From SEAL01 sp032153715 (GTDB lineage: Bacteria > Patescibacteriota > Saccharimonadia > Saccharimonadales > Saccharimonadaceae), in the NCBI GenBank assembly GCA_032153715.1, contig JALDYR010000001.1, positions 124,001 to 188,000 of the forward strand: a DNA stretch of 64,000 nt. Reading direction: 5' to 3'. A model generated the notes under the pieces. The model did not search any database. It saw nothing but the letters and a program-made list of their open reading frames with translations, and was not told the DNA's origin. Positions 1 through 8,264 of this stretch are shown here, one piece after another (position 1 is the stretch's first letter; each line of letters starts with the position of its first letter). The position numbers and the translations under genes were made by a program.

Positions 1-609
1 CTTGATTCCTTTGTCGTCAGTAAAGACTTCCGCCTGATCCTCGCGCAGCTTAACAAATGCATCAGTTACGATATCACCGATTGCGAGAATGTATGGCGCG
101 TCCCCGTCTTCACCCTGCAGTATTTCAGGATGACCTTCATCAGCCGCCGGCTTAAGTCCTGCCTGTTCGGCAAGCTCATGAACAAGCTCATTGTGCGTAC
201 GATCATGCTCGGCGTAACGTTTGATGATTTCGGCTCGCAAATGACGCTGACCATGAGAGACGGTGCGGTCCGCATACGGCAACGCGTGGTGCGCATTTTC
301 AATAACATCCTGAAGATTAAACGATAACGGTCCATCAGCAAATGACATCAGGACAAATCGCGTATCAGCCAGATATTCTTCCGCCTTCCCCATCCTGACA
401 GTACTATTAAGCGCCCAGTATAACTCTTCGCCAGTCGTATCAGCGGGATCAAGTTTTAGTGCACGACAAATGTCATGGGCACTGTGCGTTACATCGGCAA
501 TCAGTTGAATATCAATCCCAGCATTACCAGATGCCTTTTCAAGCTGCTGCAGATTATAGGTAAACAACGGATGGTCGGACGCGAGAAGATCTTTTAAAAA
601 TTTTGCCAT
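1..609 (-). CDS. PfkB-type carbohydrate kinase with N-terminal extension (partial)
   Basis: The frame is open from the ATG at 607-609 down to the window edge (203 codons), so the 3' end is missing. Residues 1 to about 170 are mostly helical and charged and match no family I recognise. From about residue 173 the protein reads YILAIGDIVTDAFVKL, nearly identical to the N-terminus of the kinase at 3078-4079 (DVLSVGDIVTDAFIKL), which is the first strand of the ribokinase/PfkB fold. The C-terminal GAGD motif lies outside the window. An AGGA site lies 7 nt before the ATG and a TATAAT box 11 nt before it. It follows the kinase at 639-1613 on the same strand by 29 nt. Substrate unknown. Confidence 0.8.
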   Translation of the reverse strand, partial: MAKFLKDLLASDHPLFTYNLQQLEKASGNAGIDIQLIADVTHSAHDICRALKLDPADTTGEELYWALNSTVRMGKAEEYLADTRFVLMSFADGPLSFNLQDVIENAHHALPYADRTVSHGQRHLRAEIIKRYAEHDRTHNELVHELAEQAGLKPAADEGHPEILQGEDGDAPYILAIGDIVTDAFVKLREDQAEVFTDDKGIK

Positions 610-638
610 AATTATCCTAAATTATATCATGCTTACGC

Positions 639-1613
639 TTAAAATGGCTTCTCGTGAATCGGCATATGATGAAGTCTTGTGCCTTTTGCAAGAATCCCCG
701 TTTTTGCGCCAATATGACTGACAACTGATGTCGAGTTAGCACTGGCGAAAATAATCGAGTCAACAAGCGTCTTGCCCGTCGCCCATTGGCTCAAAAAGCC
801 CGATCCGAATGCATCACCCGCACCAGTTCGGTCAACTACCTTGACGTCATGATACATACCCGCTCGTACAATCGTTTTGCCGTCGGTTGCGATTACCCCG
901 TTTGGCCCGTCGCTGATAATGACCGCCGGCACATAATGACATCCGCGTCGAACAAGTTCTTCGAGATCAGCTCCCTCGACGATCGTCTGCATCTCATCAC
1001 GGTTGACACACAGAACATCAACATCCTCTAGTAGCCCTTTAAGCTTTTGTGGCTGACTTAGTTCTTTCTTGCCAGGATTGAACATAATTTTAATACCCTG
1101 CGAACGAGCGTCGGCGAAAAGCTGATGAAGCACGCTCATATTACCGCTCATTGTTGACACGTACAGCCAATCCGCATCACTACCCTTTAGTCTGAAATCT
1201 TTCTCATGGTAATGAGTCGAGGCACCTCGATATGTCAAAATAGTTCGTTCGCCATTTGGCGCGAGCAGTAACACTGAATAGCCTGTATTAAATTTATGAC
1301 TAAAGCTCACTGCCGACGTATCAACACCCTCGTAGTCCAGCACATCGAGCACCGCCCGGCCAGCCGGATCATGTCCAATCGTTCCCATGAATGCCGCATG
1401 AAGCCCCTGACGAGCAAAGGTGACGGCCGCGTTGGTTGCGCCACCACCAGTACTGAACGTCACGTTATTAACATCAGCCTTAGCGCCAAGTTCGAGCCTC
1501 ATAAAGCTTTCGTGAGGATTTTCAACCACCGGCTTAAATTCGGGGCTATGACTCAAGAAAACGTCTTGGACAGCCGCCCCTACGGCAATAATTTTTGTAT
1601 GTTTCCCACTCAT
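639..1613 (-). CDS. PfkB/ribokinase family sugar kinase
   Basis: 324 residues, the full length for a ribokinase-fold kinase, which phosphorylates a sugar or nucleoside with ATP in the cytoplasm. The sugar-binding TGGGATNAA segment is at residues 55-63. The second PfkB signature, DRTGAGDAFGSGF, is at 261-273 with the catalytic base Asp267 and the GAGD anion hole intact. The ATG is preceded by TATACT and only 7 nt, so the message is probably leaderless and the gene has its own promoter rather than depending on the upstream pilin gene. Its neighbours are two further PfkB homologues and an aldolase, which suggests a sugar-phosphate role. The sequence alone does not separate fructose-6-P, ribose or adenosine as substrate. 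Confidence 0.88.
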   Translation of the reverse strand: MSGKHTKIIAVGAAVQDVFLSHSPEFKPVVENPHESFMRLELGAKADVNNVTFSTGGGATNAAVTFARQGLHAAFMGTIGHDPAGRAVLDVLDYEGVDTSAVSFSHKFNTGYSVLLLAPNGERTILTYRGASTHYHEKDFRLKGSDADWLYVSTMSGNMSVLHQLFADARSQGIKIMFNPGKKELSQPQKLKGLLEDVDVLCVNRDEMQTIVEGADLEELVRRGCHYVPAVIISDGPNGVIATDGKTIVRAGMYHDVKVVDRTGAGDAFGSGFLSQWATGKTLVDSIIFASANSTSVVSHIGAKTGILAKGTRLHHMPIHEKPF

Positions 1614-1650
1614 TGATACCAGTATACCACTTGTGCTTATATATCAATCA

Positions 1651-2160
1651 CTAACATAGCGGCGTCACACGCTCTAATGTTCCAACGACAGTTCGGGACA
1701 CTCCACTGCCAGTAAACCGATATAAAAGATCCTTATTAGCGTTGCACGCCTCGCCATCATTTTCATCAAACATATACGGATTTCCCCGTTCGTCGCCGTT
1801 ATACAGACCTTTTAAGTTAGACCCGCTCGCCACTTCGATTGCTCCGAGCATCGCATGATAGCGCACCCAACAATTATGCGTACTCGCTAGCTCGCGCGGT
1901 TCAACTTGCGCAGGATTATCTGTCACCGTCACACATGGCGACAGTGAATACGTTGAGCCCGTGACGCCCAGAAGAGTTGTGCTCTTTGCCTGGCGGGCGA
2001 GCTCCCCGGCTTTGAGTAGCGTTTTTGCTTCGGACTGCATGCGTGAATCTTTCGCCCGCTGCTGCACGCCATTAAAAGCAACGATCGTAATTGCCGCCAA
2101 AATACCAATGACAACAATTACGATCAATAGCTCGACGATAGTAAATCCCCGTGAGCGCAT
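1651..2160 (-). CDS. Type IV pilin-like (prepilin) protein
   Basis: 169 residues. The class III prepilin signal sits at the very start: a short basic leader (MRSR), Gly, then FTIVELL with Glu at +5, and a hydrophobic helix running to about residue 30. Prepilin peptidase would cut after the Gly. The rest is a soluble head with Cys residues (positions near 75, 97, 138 and 169) that could form disulfides. The ATG lies 3 nt after the aldolase stop, so it is probably translated from the same transcript as a sugar-phosphate operon, an odd setting. Two more prepilin genes (46713, 47218) share the same N-terminal helix but have unrelated heads. It could be a minor pilin, a competence pilin or a pseudopilin. 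Confidence 0.85.
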   Translation of the reverse strand: MRSRGFTIVELLIVIVVIGILAAITIVAFNGVQQRAKDSRMQSEAKTLLKAGELARQAKSTTLLGVTGSTYSLSPCVTVTDNPAQVEPRELASTHNCWVRYHAMLGAIEVASGSNLKGLYNGDERGNPYMFDENDGEACNANKDLLYRFTGSGVSRTVVGTLERVTPLC

Positions 2161-2163
2161 CGT

Positions 2164-3075
2164 TTAGACGACAGCTTTACCTGCGCTACCGAATGCCTGA
2201 ATTTTTTCTTCGACAACTTGTTGCACAGCAGTGTATACTTCCGGCATCAATTTAACGATTGCATATTCGTCCGGATGTTCGGCAAGTACTTTTTCAAGCG
2301 TCTTTCGGAAGACATAGCGCATATCGCTATTGATATTGATTTTACTGACGCCAATCTTTGCTGCTTCTTCAAAGTAATGGAGCGGTGTGCCGCTACCGCC
2401 GTGAAGACTGATTTGGATATCAATCGCATCGCGAACCTGCTGCAGCAACTCTAGATCGAGTGTTTTTGGTACCGGGTATTTACCGTGCAAGTTACCAATA
2501 GCTGCAGCGTATGTATCAATTCCGGTTGCATCAATAAATGCCCTTGCGCCTTCTGGTGTACTGAAAGTCTTTTTAATTTCTTCGTAGTTTATATCTTCAG
2601 TATGGACGTTTGATGAACCACCGAAGTAATGAGGCTCACTTTCAACAAGAGCTCCTGTAAACTTCGCATATTCCACAACTTCTTTTGTTTTCTCGATAAT
2701 TTCTTCGGTTGTTGCGTCGTGATTTGCCTGAGAAATATCAATGTGGATGAATTCATACCCGGCATCAATCGCACGCTTACAGTCATCAACTGACGGGCTG
2801 TGATCGAGGTTGAGGTACATTTCAATACCGTATTCGTTTTTGTAGTTATCAACAAGATCACGAATATTCTCAAGTCCCATCGCTTTCACTTCACCATCGC
2901 TCACTTCGACAAGTACTGGAGAGTTTAGCTTTTGCGCAGCACGAGACACCGCGATCAACGTCTCTTGGTTGTCGATATTAAACGCACCAACTGCAAAACC
3001 TTGGCGGCGGGTTCGTTGATAGAGGTGACGAGCTCGTAGTGTATTTGCTCTGATCTGACTAATGCTCAAACTCAT
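2164..3075 (-). CDS. fba: Class II fructose-bisphosphate aldolase
   Basis: 303 residues, zinc-dependent aldolase (fructose 1,6-bisphosphate to DHAP plus glyceraldehyde 3-P; the family also makes sedoheptulose 1,7-bisphosphate). Visible family landmarks: NLDHS at 89-93 (the DH pair holds the catalytic Asp and a zinc His), the VESE segment at 144-147, GNLHGKYP at 194-201 (zinc His197), LHGGSG at 224-229 (zinc His225 and phosphate loop) and NINSDMR at 247-253. It begins 2 nt after the stop of the kinase at 3078-4079 and is followed 3 nt later by a prepilin, so it sits inside a translationally coupled operon. Tagatose/ketose-bisphosphate aldolase of the same family is the alternative. Confidence 0.9.
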   Translation of the reverse strand: MSLSISQIRANTLRARHLYQRTRRQGFAVGAFNIDNQETLIAVSRAAQKLNSPVLVEVSDGEVKAMGLENIRDLVDNYKNEYGIEMYLNLDHSPSVDDCKRAIDAGYEFIHIDISQANHDATTEEIIEKTKEVVEYAKFTGALVESEPHYFGGSSNVHTEDINYEEIKKTFSTPEGARAFIDATGIDTYAAAIGNLHGKYPVPKTLDLELLQQVRDAIDIQISLHGGSGTPLHYFEEAAKIGVSKININSDMRYVFRKTLEKVLAEHPDEYAIVKLMPEVYTAVQQVVEEKIQAFGSAGKAVV

Positions 3076-3077
3076 AA

Positions 3078-4079
3078 TTAAATCCTTTCCGCCTTGTACC
3101 AGTCAGGCGCTTTTGATAACCATTCTTTTAGTGTGTCTTCGTCAAGAAGTCCCTCTTGCGCCCCTACATGCTGTACGACATTCGTTGGCGTAATTGGTGC
3201 CCATTGCAGCGCACCTTCAAGTGGATAGCCCTTGATAAGCGCAGCCACAAACGTGCTCGTATACGCATCACCACAGCCCGTTCGCTCTTTTGGCGCTTCT
3301 GGGTCCGGGTAAATTGGCATCTTGAAGCGGTTTTGACCATCTGAGGCGTAGCTGCCAGCTGGGCCATCAGTAATCACCACTACTTTTGGACCAAGCTCAT
3401 GCAGACCGTTGAAGAGTACGTGGATGTCACGCGTGTCAGTTCCAAGGATTTGCTGTGCTTCCTCGAAGTTTACGGCAAACACTTCAGTACGCTGATAGAT
3501 ACGCTTCAAGCGTTCCGTGCCCGCAAGTAACTGGAATGTACCTGGCTGGAAGGCAAGTTTAACTGACGGATGTGCTTCGAGCCAATCAGCGATTTCGTCG
3601 TGATAGTCGATTGCACCTTCGGAAATAGAACTAAAGTACACCCAGTCAGGCAGTTCGTCAGGATGGAACTTTGGCCAATGATAATCGTACTCCTCATGCT
3701 TGATCAAGATTGTGCGCTCATCACCATACCAAAGTACATAGTGATAATTACTCTTCTTGCCAGCGTTTACCTTCACAAAACGAGTATCGACACCGTTGCG
3801 CTGTAACGCAGCAACCATATCGCGCCCCGCTTGGTCGTCGCCGACGTTTGTCACAAAACTGCTACTAAGTCCCAGTTTTGCAAAGTTCACAGCTGTGTTC
3901 GAGCTGTTGCCGACCGCTTCAAGCACTTCAGCGTGATCGAATGGAATCTTCGTGCTAAATGGCAGACTGAGACGCTTACCGTCTTGCGCCTGCTCAACGC
4001 GTCCGTATTCGTCGATTAGTTTAATAAAAGCATCGGTGACAATATCACCCACACTGAGAACGTCAATTTTCTTACCCAC
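3078..4079 (-). CDS. PfkB/ribokinase family sugar kinase
   Basis: 333 residues with the ribokinase fold. The N-terminus, VGDIVTDAFIKL, is shared with the truncated kinase at the window start. The C-terminal signature is RTGCGDAYTSTF (266-277): catalytic Asp271 is present, but the usual Ala of GAGD is Cys. The start is GTG at 4077-4079, fixed by AAGGAG 7 nt upstream. It lies between transketolase and aldolase genes on one transcript, so a sugar-phosphate kinase is the natural guess. No PfkA-type phosphofructokinase was seen in the window, so one of the three PfkB proteins may fill that step; this is inference only. Confidence 0.88.
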   Translation of the reverse strand: MGKKIDVLSVGDIVTDAFIKLIDEYGRVEQAQDGKRLSLPFSTKIPFDHAEVLEAVGNSSNTAVNFAKLGLSSSFVTNVGDDQAGRDMVAALQRNGVDTRFVKVNAGKKSNYHYVLWYGDERTILIKHEEYDYHWPKFHPDELPDWVYFSSISEGAIDYHDEIADWLEAHPSVKLAFQPGTFQLLAGTERLKRIYQRTEVFAVNFEEAQQILGTDTRDIHVLFNGLHELGPKVVVITDGPAGSYASDGQNRFKMPIYPDPEAPKERTGCGDAYTSTFVAALIKGYPLEGALQWAPITPTNVVQHVGAQEGLLDEDTLKEWLSKAPDWYKAERI

Positions 4080-4090
4080 CTTATTACTCC

Positions 4091-5086
4091 TTAATTCTGA
4101 TGATACTGCGGTGTCGCGTTAATAAACTCTTTTGCTTGCACGGCAATCTTTTCGCCCGTTAAGCCGAAATGATCCAGTAGCTCGCTTGGCTGACCGCTTT
4201 CCCCAAAGTGATCCAGCATACCGATACGCTTCAGCGGTGTCGGCAACTTCTCGCCGAGCACTTCAGCGATAGCGCCGCCAAAGCCGCCATTAACCTGCGC
4301 TTCTTCGGCGCTAATCGCGCGGCCTGTCTTTTTGACGCTCGCTAGAATCGTTGCCTCATCGAGCGGCTTGATGGTTGGGACGTGCACTACTTCCGCGCTA
4401 ATTCCCTGCTTCTCTAATTCCTTAGCCGCAGCGAGTAGCTCGTATGTCATTGTGCCTGTGCCTAGTAATGTAATGTCCGCACCTTCTCGAAGGACATACG
4501 CCTTTCCGATTTCAAACGGTGATTCGTCCACACTAAAGACCGGTGTCTTGTCGCGCGCCAGGCGCAAATAGCTTGGCTTACCGTTTTCAGCAATTGCCCT
4601 TGTCGCCTTTTCCGCTTCAATACTGTCGCCAGGTGCCACGACTACCATGTGCGGCAGGACGCGCATCAAGGCGATATCCTCAAGCATCTGGTGTGTCGCA
4701 CCGTCAGGCCCAACACTAATACCAGCGTGTGAACCGACAATCTTGACTGGCTGCTCGTTCAACGCCGCGGTTGTACGAATTTGCTCCCAGTTACGACCGG
4801 GACTAAAAGCTGCGTAACTACTGGTGAACGGAATTTTACCCGCTCGTGCCATACCGCTTGCGACAGTGACGAGATTTTGTTCAGCTACGCCAATTTCGAC
4901 AAAGCGCTTTGGAAATGCATCACGGAATAAATGCATCTGTGTGCTCTCAGTCAGGTCGGCACAGAGCGCGACGATTAGCTCGTTCGCTTCGCCAGCCGCC
5001 TTGAGCCCGCGACCAAAGCCTGCTCGAATTGGCTCTTTCTTTACCTCATCAGAAAAGAGGTTATCTGCCAGTGGATAGTGCGCCAT
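4091..5086 (-). CDS. tktB: Transketolase, C-terminal subunit
   Basis: 331 residues covering the pyrimidine-binding and C-terminal domains of transketolase. VEIGVAEQN at 63-71 is the conserved block whose Glu (69) contacts the ThDP aminopyrimidine. A phosphate/substrate region (FTSSYAAFSPGRNWEQIR, about 87-104) and a C-terminal transketolase domain from about 200 follow. The enzyme moves two-carbon units between ketose and aldose phosphates in the non-oxidative pentose phosphate pathway. The gene overlaps its N-terminal partner as TAATG, so both halves should be made in equal amounts and form a heterotetramer. Split transketolases are known in archaea and several bacteria. Confidence 0.93.
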   Translation of the reverse strand: MAHYPLADNLFSDEVKKEPIRAGFGRGLKAAGEANELIVALCADLTESTQMHLFRDAFPKRFVEIGVAEQNLVTVASGMARAGKIPFTSSYAAFSPGRNWEQIRTTAALNEQPVKIVGSHAGISVGPDGATHQMLEDIALMRVLPHMVVVAPGDSIEAEKATRAIAENGKPSYLRLARDKTPVFSVDESPFEIGKAYVLREGADITLLGTGTMTYELLAAAKELEKQGISAEVVHVPTIKPLDEATILASVKKTGRAISAEEAQVNGGFGGAIAEVLGEKLPTPLKRIGMLDHFGESGQPSELLDHFGLTGEKIAVQAKEFINATPQYHQN

Positions 5087-5949
5087 TATGCGTGGTCTCC
5101 TGATGATATTTTTCCATTAAGCGTACGAAGCTTTCTAAGTGCTTCTTTTGCTTGTTCACTGTTTGGCGGTGCGCCGTGCCAGTGGTAGTCGTATTCCATA
5201 AAATCAACACCCTTGCCAGGGATCGTATGAGCAATAATCACGCTTGGCTTGTTTGTGATTGCCCGCGCCATGCTGGCCGCATCAATAATGCTTTCAATAT
5301 TATGGCCATCGACTTCTTGGACGTGCCAGCCAAATGACTCCCATTTTCCGCGAAGGTCTTCAAGCGGCATAACGTCTTCGGTCGTACCATCGATCTGAAT
5401 GTTGTTGCGATCAATAAAACCAATGAGCTGCGATAGCTTGTACTTGCCCGCAAACATTGCTGCTTCCCAAATATTACCTTCGTTCAGTTCGCCATCACCC
5501 ATCACGGTGTAGACAAAGCGGTGCGGTGCATCATCAATATACTGGAGCGTATAGGCATAGCCAGCAGCCTGACTAAGACCGCTGCCTAGTGGACCACTTG
5601 TATTCTCGAGTCCCGGTAATTTCGTACGCTCCGGGTGACCCTGCAAACGACTGCCGAGCTTTCGAAGCGTCATTAGCTCTTCTTTGTCGAAGTAGCCAGC
5701 CTCGGCCATCGCCGCGTATTGCACCGGCACAGTGTGCCCGTTACTAAGGAAAAAGACATCACGGTCTTTCCATTCAGGATTTTTTGGATCGTAATTAAGA
5801 ATATGAAAATACAGTGCAGCAAAAATATCAGACAACCCTAGCGGCCCGGCGCTATGGCCGCTCCCTGCGTGCTCCAACATACGAATAATGTCTTCGCGGA
5901 TTACGTTCGCCTTTTGCTCCAACTGCGATATCGTCAGTTGCCCACTCAT
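5086..5949 (-). CDS. tktA: Transketolase, N-terminal subunit
   Basis: 287 residues, the ThDP-diphosphate-binding half. The GSGHSAGPLG segment (29-38, catalytic-type His32) and SNGH (69-72) are present. The ThDP motif starts with GDGELNEGN at 151-159 and ends with the Asn pair at 182-183 (RNN), the right spacing for Mg/ThDP binding. It acts with the C-terminal subunit encoded immediately downstream (1-nt overlap). It lies 6 nt after rpe in an operon with rpiB, rpe, a PfkB kinase and aldolase. A GGGTGA stretch precedes the ATG. Confidence 0.93.
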   Translation of the reverse strand: MSGQLTISQLEQKANVIREDIIRMLEHAGSGHSAGPLGLSDIFAALYFHILNYDPKNPEWKDRDVFFLSNGHTVPVQYAAMAEAGYFDKEELMTLRKLGSRLQGHPERTKLPGLENTSGPLGSGLSQAAGYAYTLQYIDDAPHRFVYTVMGDGELNEGNIWEAAMFAGKYKLSQLIGFIDRNNIQIDGTTEDVMPLEDLRGKWESFGWHVQEVDGHNIESIIDAASMARAITNKPSVIIAHTIPGKGVDFMEYDYHWHGAPPNSEQAKEALRKLRTLNGKISSGDHA

Positions 5950-5955
5950 GTCGCG

Positions 5956-6600
5956 TTAAATCACCCCTTGCTTATTTATTTCTTTTTCCAGTGTAGCATA
6001 AGCGGCTTGCGGATCGGCTGCTTTTTGAATTGCACCGCCTACATTCAAGACGTCAACACCGCCTTGCGATAGACTGTAGGCATTTTCAACATTGACGCCA
6101 CCGTCCCATCCAATCTCAAGGCCATTGTTGATTGACTTGATAAGACGGATCTTTTCGAGCTGCATCAAACTTGCCGTGCCGCCGAATTTACCAAGGTCGC
6201 CGCTAAAAATCATTGCGTGATCAGCCTCTTCGAGTATCGCACGAACATTTGCTGGTACTGTTGGGCGCAGTAACGCAACGCCAGCCTTAATGCCCATTTG
6301 CTTGACTTGCTGCAAGATTGGCACGAGATCTTCTTGAACCTCGGCGTGAAAAATGATCGAATACGGCTTGAGATTTATGAGCGTCTGCACATACCGTGAC
6401 GGCTGCGCAACCATGGCATGAATGTCAATTTGCCATTCCTGAGGCCACCAAATTTGACTGACATCCAGCGTCGTTGTTGGCGCAAAGGTACCGTCACTCA
6501 AATCAACATGCACGCGCTTGGCAAACGTATGGATATGCTCAAGTTGAGCCTTAAAGTCTTCTGGACTATCAGATAATACCGCCGGAGAAATCACACTCAT
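5956..6600 (-). CDS. rpe: Ribulose-phosphate 3-epimerase (divergent)
   Basis: 214 residues, TIM-barrel epimerase interconverting ribulose 5-P and xylulose 5-P. Metal and acid/base landmarks are recognisable but altered: VHVDLSDGTFAP at 30-41 (His31, Asp33; usually HxDxMDGxFVPN), DIHAMVAQPSRY at 59-70 (His61), IFHAEV at 83-88 (His85), and GWDGGVN at 164-170 (Asp166). The usual GFGGQ phosphate loop reads KFGGTA. The start overlaps the rpiB stop by 1 nt. The neighbours strongly support the call; the motif changes mean a related pentulose-phosphate epimerase is not excluded. Confidence 0.85.
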   Translation of the reverse strand: MSVISPAVLSDSPEDFKAQLEHIHTFAKRVHVDLSDGTFAPTTTLDVSQIWWPQEWQIDIHAMVAQPSRYVQTLINLKPYSIIFHAEVQEDLVPILQQVKQMGIKAGVALLRPTVPANVRAILEEADHAMIFSGDLGKFGGTASLMQLEKIRLIKSINNGLEIGWDGGVNVENAYSLSQGGVDVLNVGGAIQKAADPQAAYATLEKEINKQGVI

Positions 6601-7052
6601 TATGCCAGCTCGTCAATCTGCGCGTTGCGGCGTTTGTATCGGGCAGCATCAGCAAATGGCGTGCTGAGCCAAGTGTCAACAATGTCTTGCCACTTCTCGT
6701 CATCGTCATCGAGGATACGAGCCGGCAAGCACAAGACGTTACTATTATTGTCATTACGAGTCATCTTGGCTTCATACGCATCCCAAATGACACTCGCCCG
6801 AATGCCACGGAAACGATTTGCCGCCATGCACATACCTTGACCGCCGCCGCAAATCAGAATTGCGCGCGGGTCTTCACTATTGTCACCAATAACCTGGATC
6901 GCCGCAGCCTGCGCGAACTCAGGAAAATCGTCATTCGGGTCAAGCTCTTTACCGCTGACATCTTCGACGTCATATTTTCGTTTTGCCAAGTAGGCGAAGA
7001 CTTTTTCCTTCAGGTGAAAGCCGTTGTGATCAGAACCAAGATATATCTTCAT
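6600..7052 (-). CDS. rpiB: Ribose-5-phosphate isomerase B
   Basis: 150 residues, RpiB/LacAB fold, converting ribose 5-P to ribulose 5-P. GSDHNGF at 6-12, ICGGGQGM at 67-74 (catalytic-type Cys68), GIRAS at 83-87 and TRNDNNSNVL at 98-107 are the family blocks. In the last block the usual ring-opening His (R-x-HN) is Asp101, a notable change. First gene of the operon rpiB-rpe-tktA-tktB-PfkB-fba. TATACT stands just 6 nt before the ATG, so the transcript is probably leaderless and this is the operon promoter. Confidence 0.92.
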   Translation of the reverse strand: MKIYLGSDHNGFHLKEKVFAYLAKRKYDVEDVSGKELDPNDDFPEFAQAAAIQVIGDNSEDPRAILICGGGQGMCMAANRFRGIRASVIWDAYEAKMTRNDNNSNVLCLPARILDDDDEKWQDIVDTWLSTPFADAARYKRRNAQIDELA

Positions 7053-7087
7053 GCCATTAGTATAAGCGTTTTCCCCTTAAAACAAAA

Positions 7088-7103
7088 GAGCCCCGAGGGG
7101 CTC
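7088..7103 (-). terminator. Intrinsic terminator of gap
   Basis: Minus-strand hairpin GAGCCCC-TC-GGGGCTC followed by TTTTGTTTT, starting 7 nt after the gap stop codon. It separates gap from the rpiB operon, which has its own promoter. Confidence 0.85.
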
Positions 7104-7109
7104 ATATTG

Positions 7110-8126
7110 TTATTTCTGAACTGATTTGCCAATATCAGCAACGAGCTCAACAAGGCGGTTACTGTAACCCCATTCGTTGTCATACCAAACACAAATCTTG
7201 ATGAGATTGCCGCCAACTACCTTCGTTAGCAGTAGGTCGACTGTGCCTGAGTGGCTATTACCGATGTAGTCACGGCTCACAAGTGGCTCTTCGCTGACCG
7301 CGAGGATACCTTGGTAGAAAGGTTCAGCTGCTGCTTTCTTGAACGCGTTGTTAATTTCTTCAACAGTTACGTCGCGAGACAAGAGCGCCGTTACGTCGCT
7401 AATAGAAACCACTGGAGTTGGAACACGGATTGAAAGACCGTCAAATTTACCTTCCAACTGTGGCAATGTCTTCGTGACTGCAATTGCCGCACCAGTTGTC
7501 GTTGGAACGATATTCTCGGCACCGTTACGACCTTCGCGAGGGTCTTTCTTTGGTGCATCCTGGATTGCCTGGCTGGCAGTGTAGCTGTGAACGGTTGTCA
7601 GGAGTGACTTTTCAACGCCGAATTCCGCGTCCAAAATCGCCATAACCGCACCAAGGCTGTTTGTCGTACAGCTCGCGTTGCTGACGACGTGACTTGCGCC
7701 TTCAATTTTATCTTCGTTTGCACCTAGGACGATCGTATCAACGCCTTCGCTCTTTGAAGGACCGCTGATTACGACGCGCTTAGCGCCAGCAGTAATGTGC
7801 TTTTCAGCATCTTCTTTTGCCGTAAAGAATCCAGTTGATTCAATAACAACGTCAACACCAAGGCTGCCCCATGGCAATGCCGCAGGATCACGCTCAGCAA
7901 GCACCTTGATTGATTTGCCGTCGACGATGATGTTCTGATCGTCAAAGCTCACCTCGTGCTGGTAGGTACCGTAGTTACTGTCATTTTTTAGCAAATACGC
8001 TAGTGTTTTTGTGTCTGTCAAATCGTTGATTGCAACGATCTCAACATCGCTTCGTTCGAAAGCAATTTTGAATGCATTGCGGCCGATTCGTCCAAAGCCG
8101 TTGATGCCCAATTTGGTTTGGCTCAT
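7110..8126 (-). CDS. gap: Glyceraldehyde-3-phosphate dehydrogenase
   Basis: 338 residues, the usual length. NAD-binding GINGFGRIGRN is at 8-18, and AINDL (32-36) has Asp35, the residue typical of NAD-specific enzymes. The active-site block SNASCTTN is at 149-156 with nucleophile Cys153. It oxidises glyceraldehyde 3-P to 1,3-bisphosphoglycerate in glycolysis. Start supported by AGGAG 13 nt upstream. It is a monocistronic unit with its own promoter (8173-8202) and terminator (7088-7103), beside the pentose phosphate operon that supplies its substrate. Confidence 0.97.
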   Translation of the reverse strand: MSQTKLGINGFGRIGRNAFKIAFERSDVEIVAINDLTDTKTLAYLLKNDSNYGTYQHEVSFDDQNIIVDGKSIKVLAERDPAALPWGSLGVDVVIESTGFFTAKEDAEKHITAGAKRVVISGPSKSEGVDTIVLGANEDKIEGASHVVSNASCTTNSLGAVMAILDAEFGVEKSLLTTVHSYTASQAIQDAPKKDPREGRNGAENIVPTTTGAAIAVTKTLPQLEGKFDGLSIRVPTPVVSISDVTALLSRDVTVEEINNAFKKAAAEPFYQGILAVSEEPLVSRDYIGNSHSGTVDLLLTKVVGGNLIKICVWYDNEWGYSNRLVELVADIGKSVQK

Positions 8127-8172
8127 GTGTGTCTTCGCTCCTATTCGTAAGCATTAGTACTTTTCGGTCACC

Positions 8173-8202
8173 ATTATATATCACAACAGTGAGTCGACGC
8201 AA
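8173..8202 (-). promoter_or_regulatory. gap promoter
   Basis: On the minus strand TTGCGT (8197-8202), an 18-nt spacer and a perfect TATAAT (8173-8178) precede the gap ATG by about 45 nt. Unlike many neighbours, gap therefore has a real 5' leader with a Shine-Dalgarno site. Confidence 0.65.
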
Positions 8203-8209
8203 ACAGACA

Positions 8210-8235
8210 CCACCCCTAGGAGTGGCTTTTTTTAT
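8210..8235 (+). terminator. Weak plus-oriented terminator-like hairpin
   Basis: CCACCCCT / AGGAGTGG (one C-A mismatch) followed by a run of seven T, reading on the plus strand into rsh. No plus-strand gene lies upstream. It may insulate rsh from antisense transcription coming out of gap, or end a short antisense RNA. Confidence 0.4.
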
Positions 8236-8264
8236 TTTCATACATTCAGCTATACTAGTACTAC

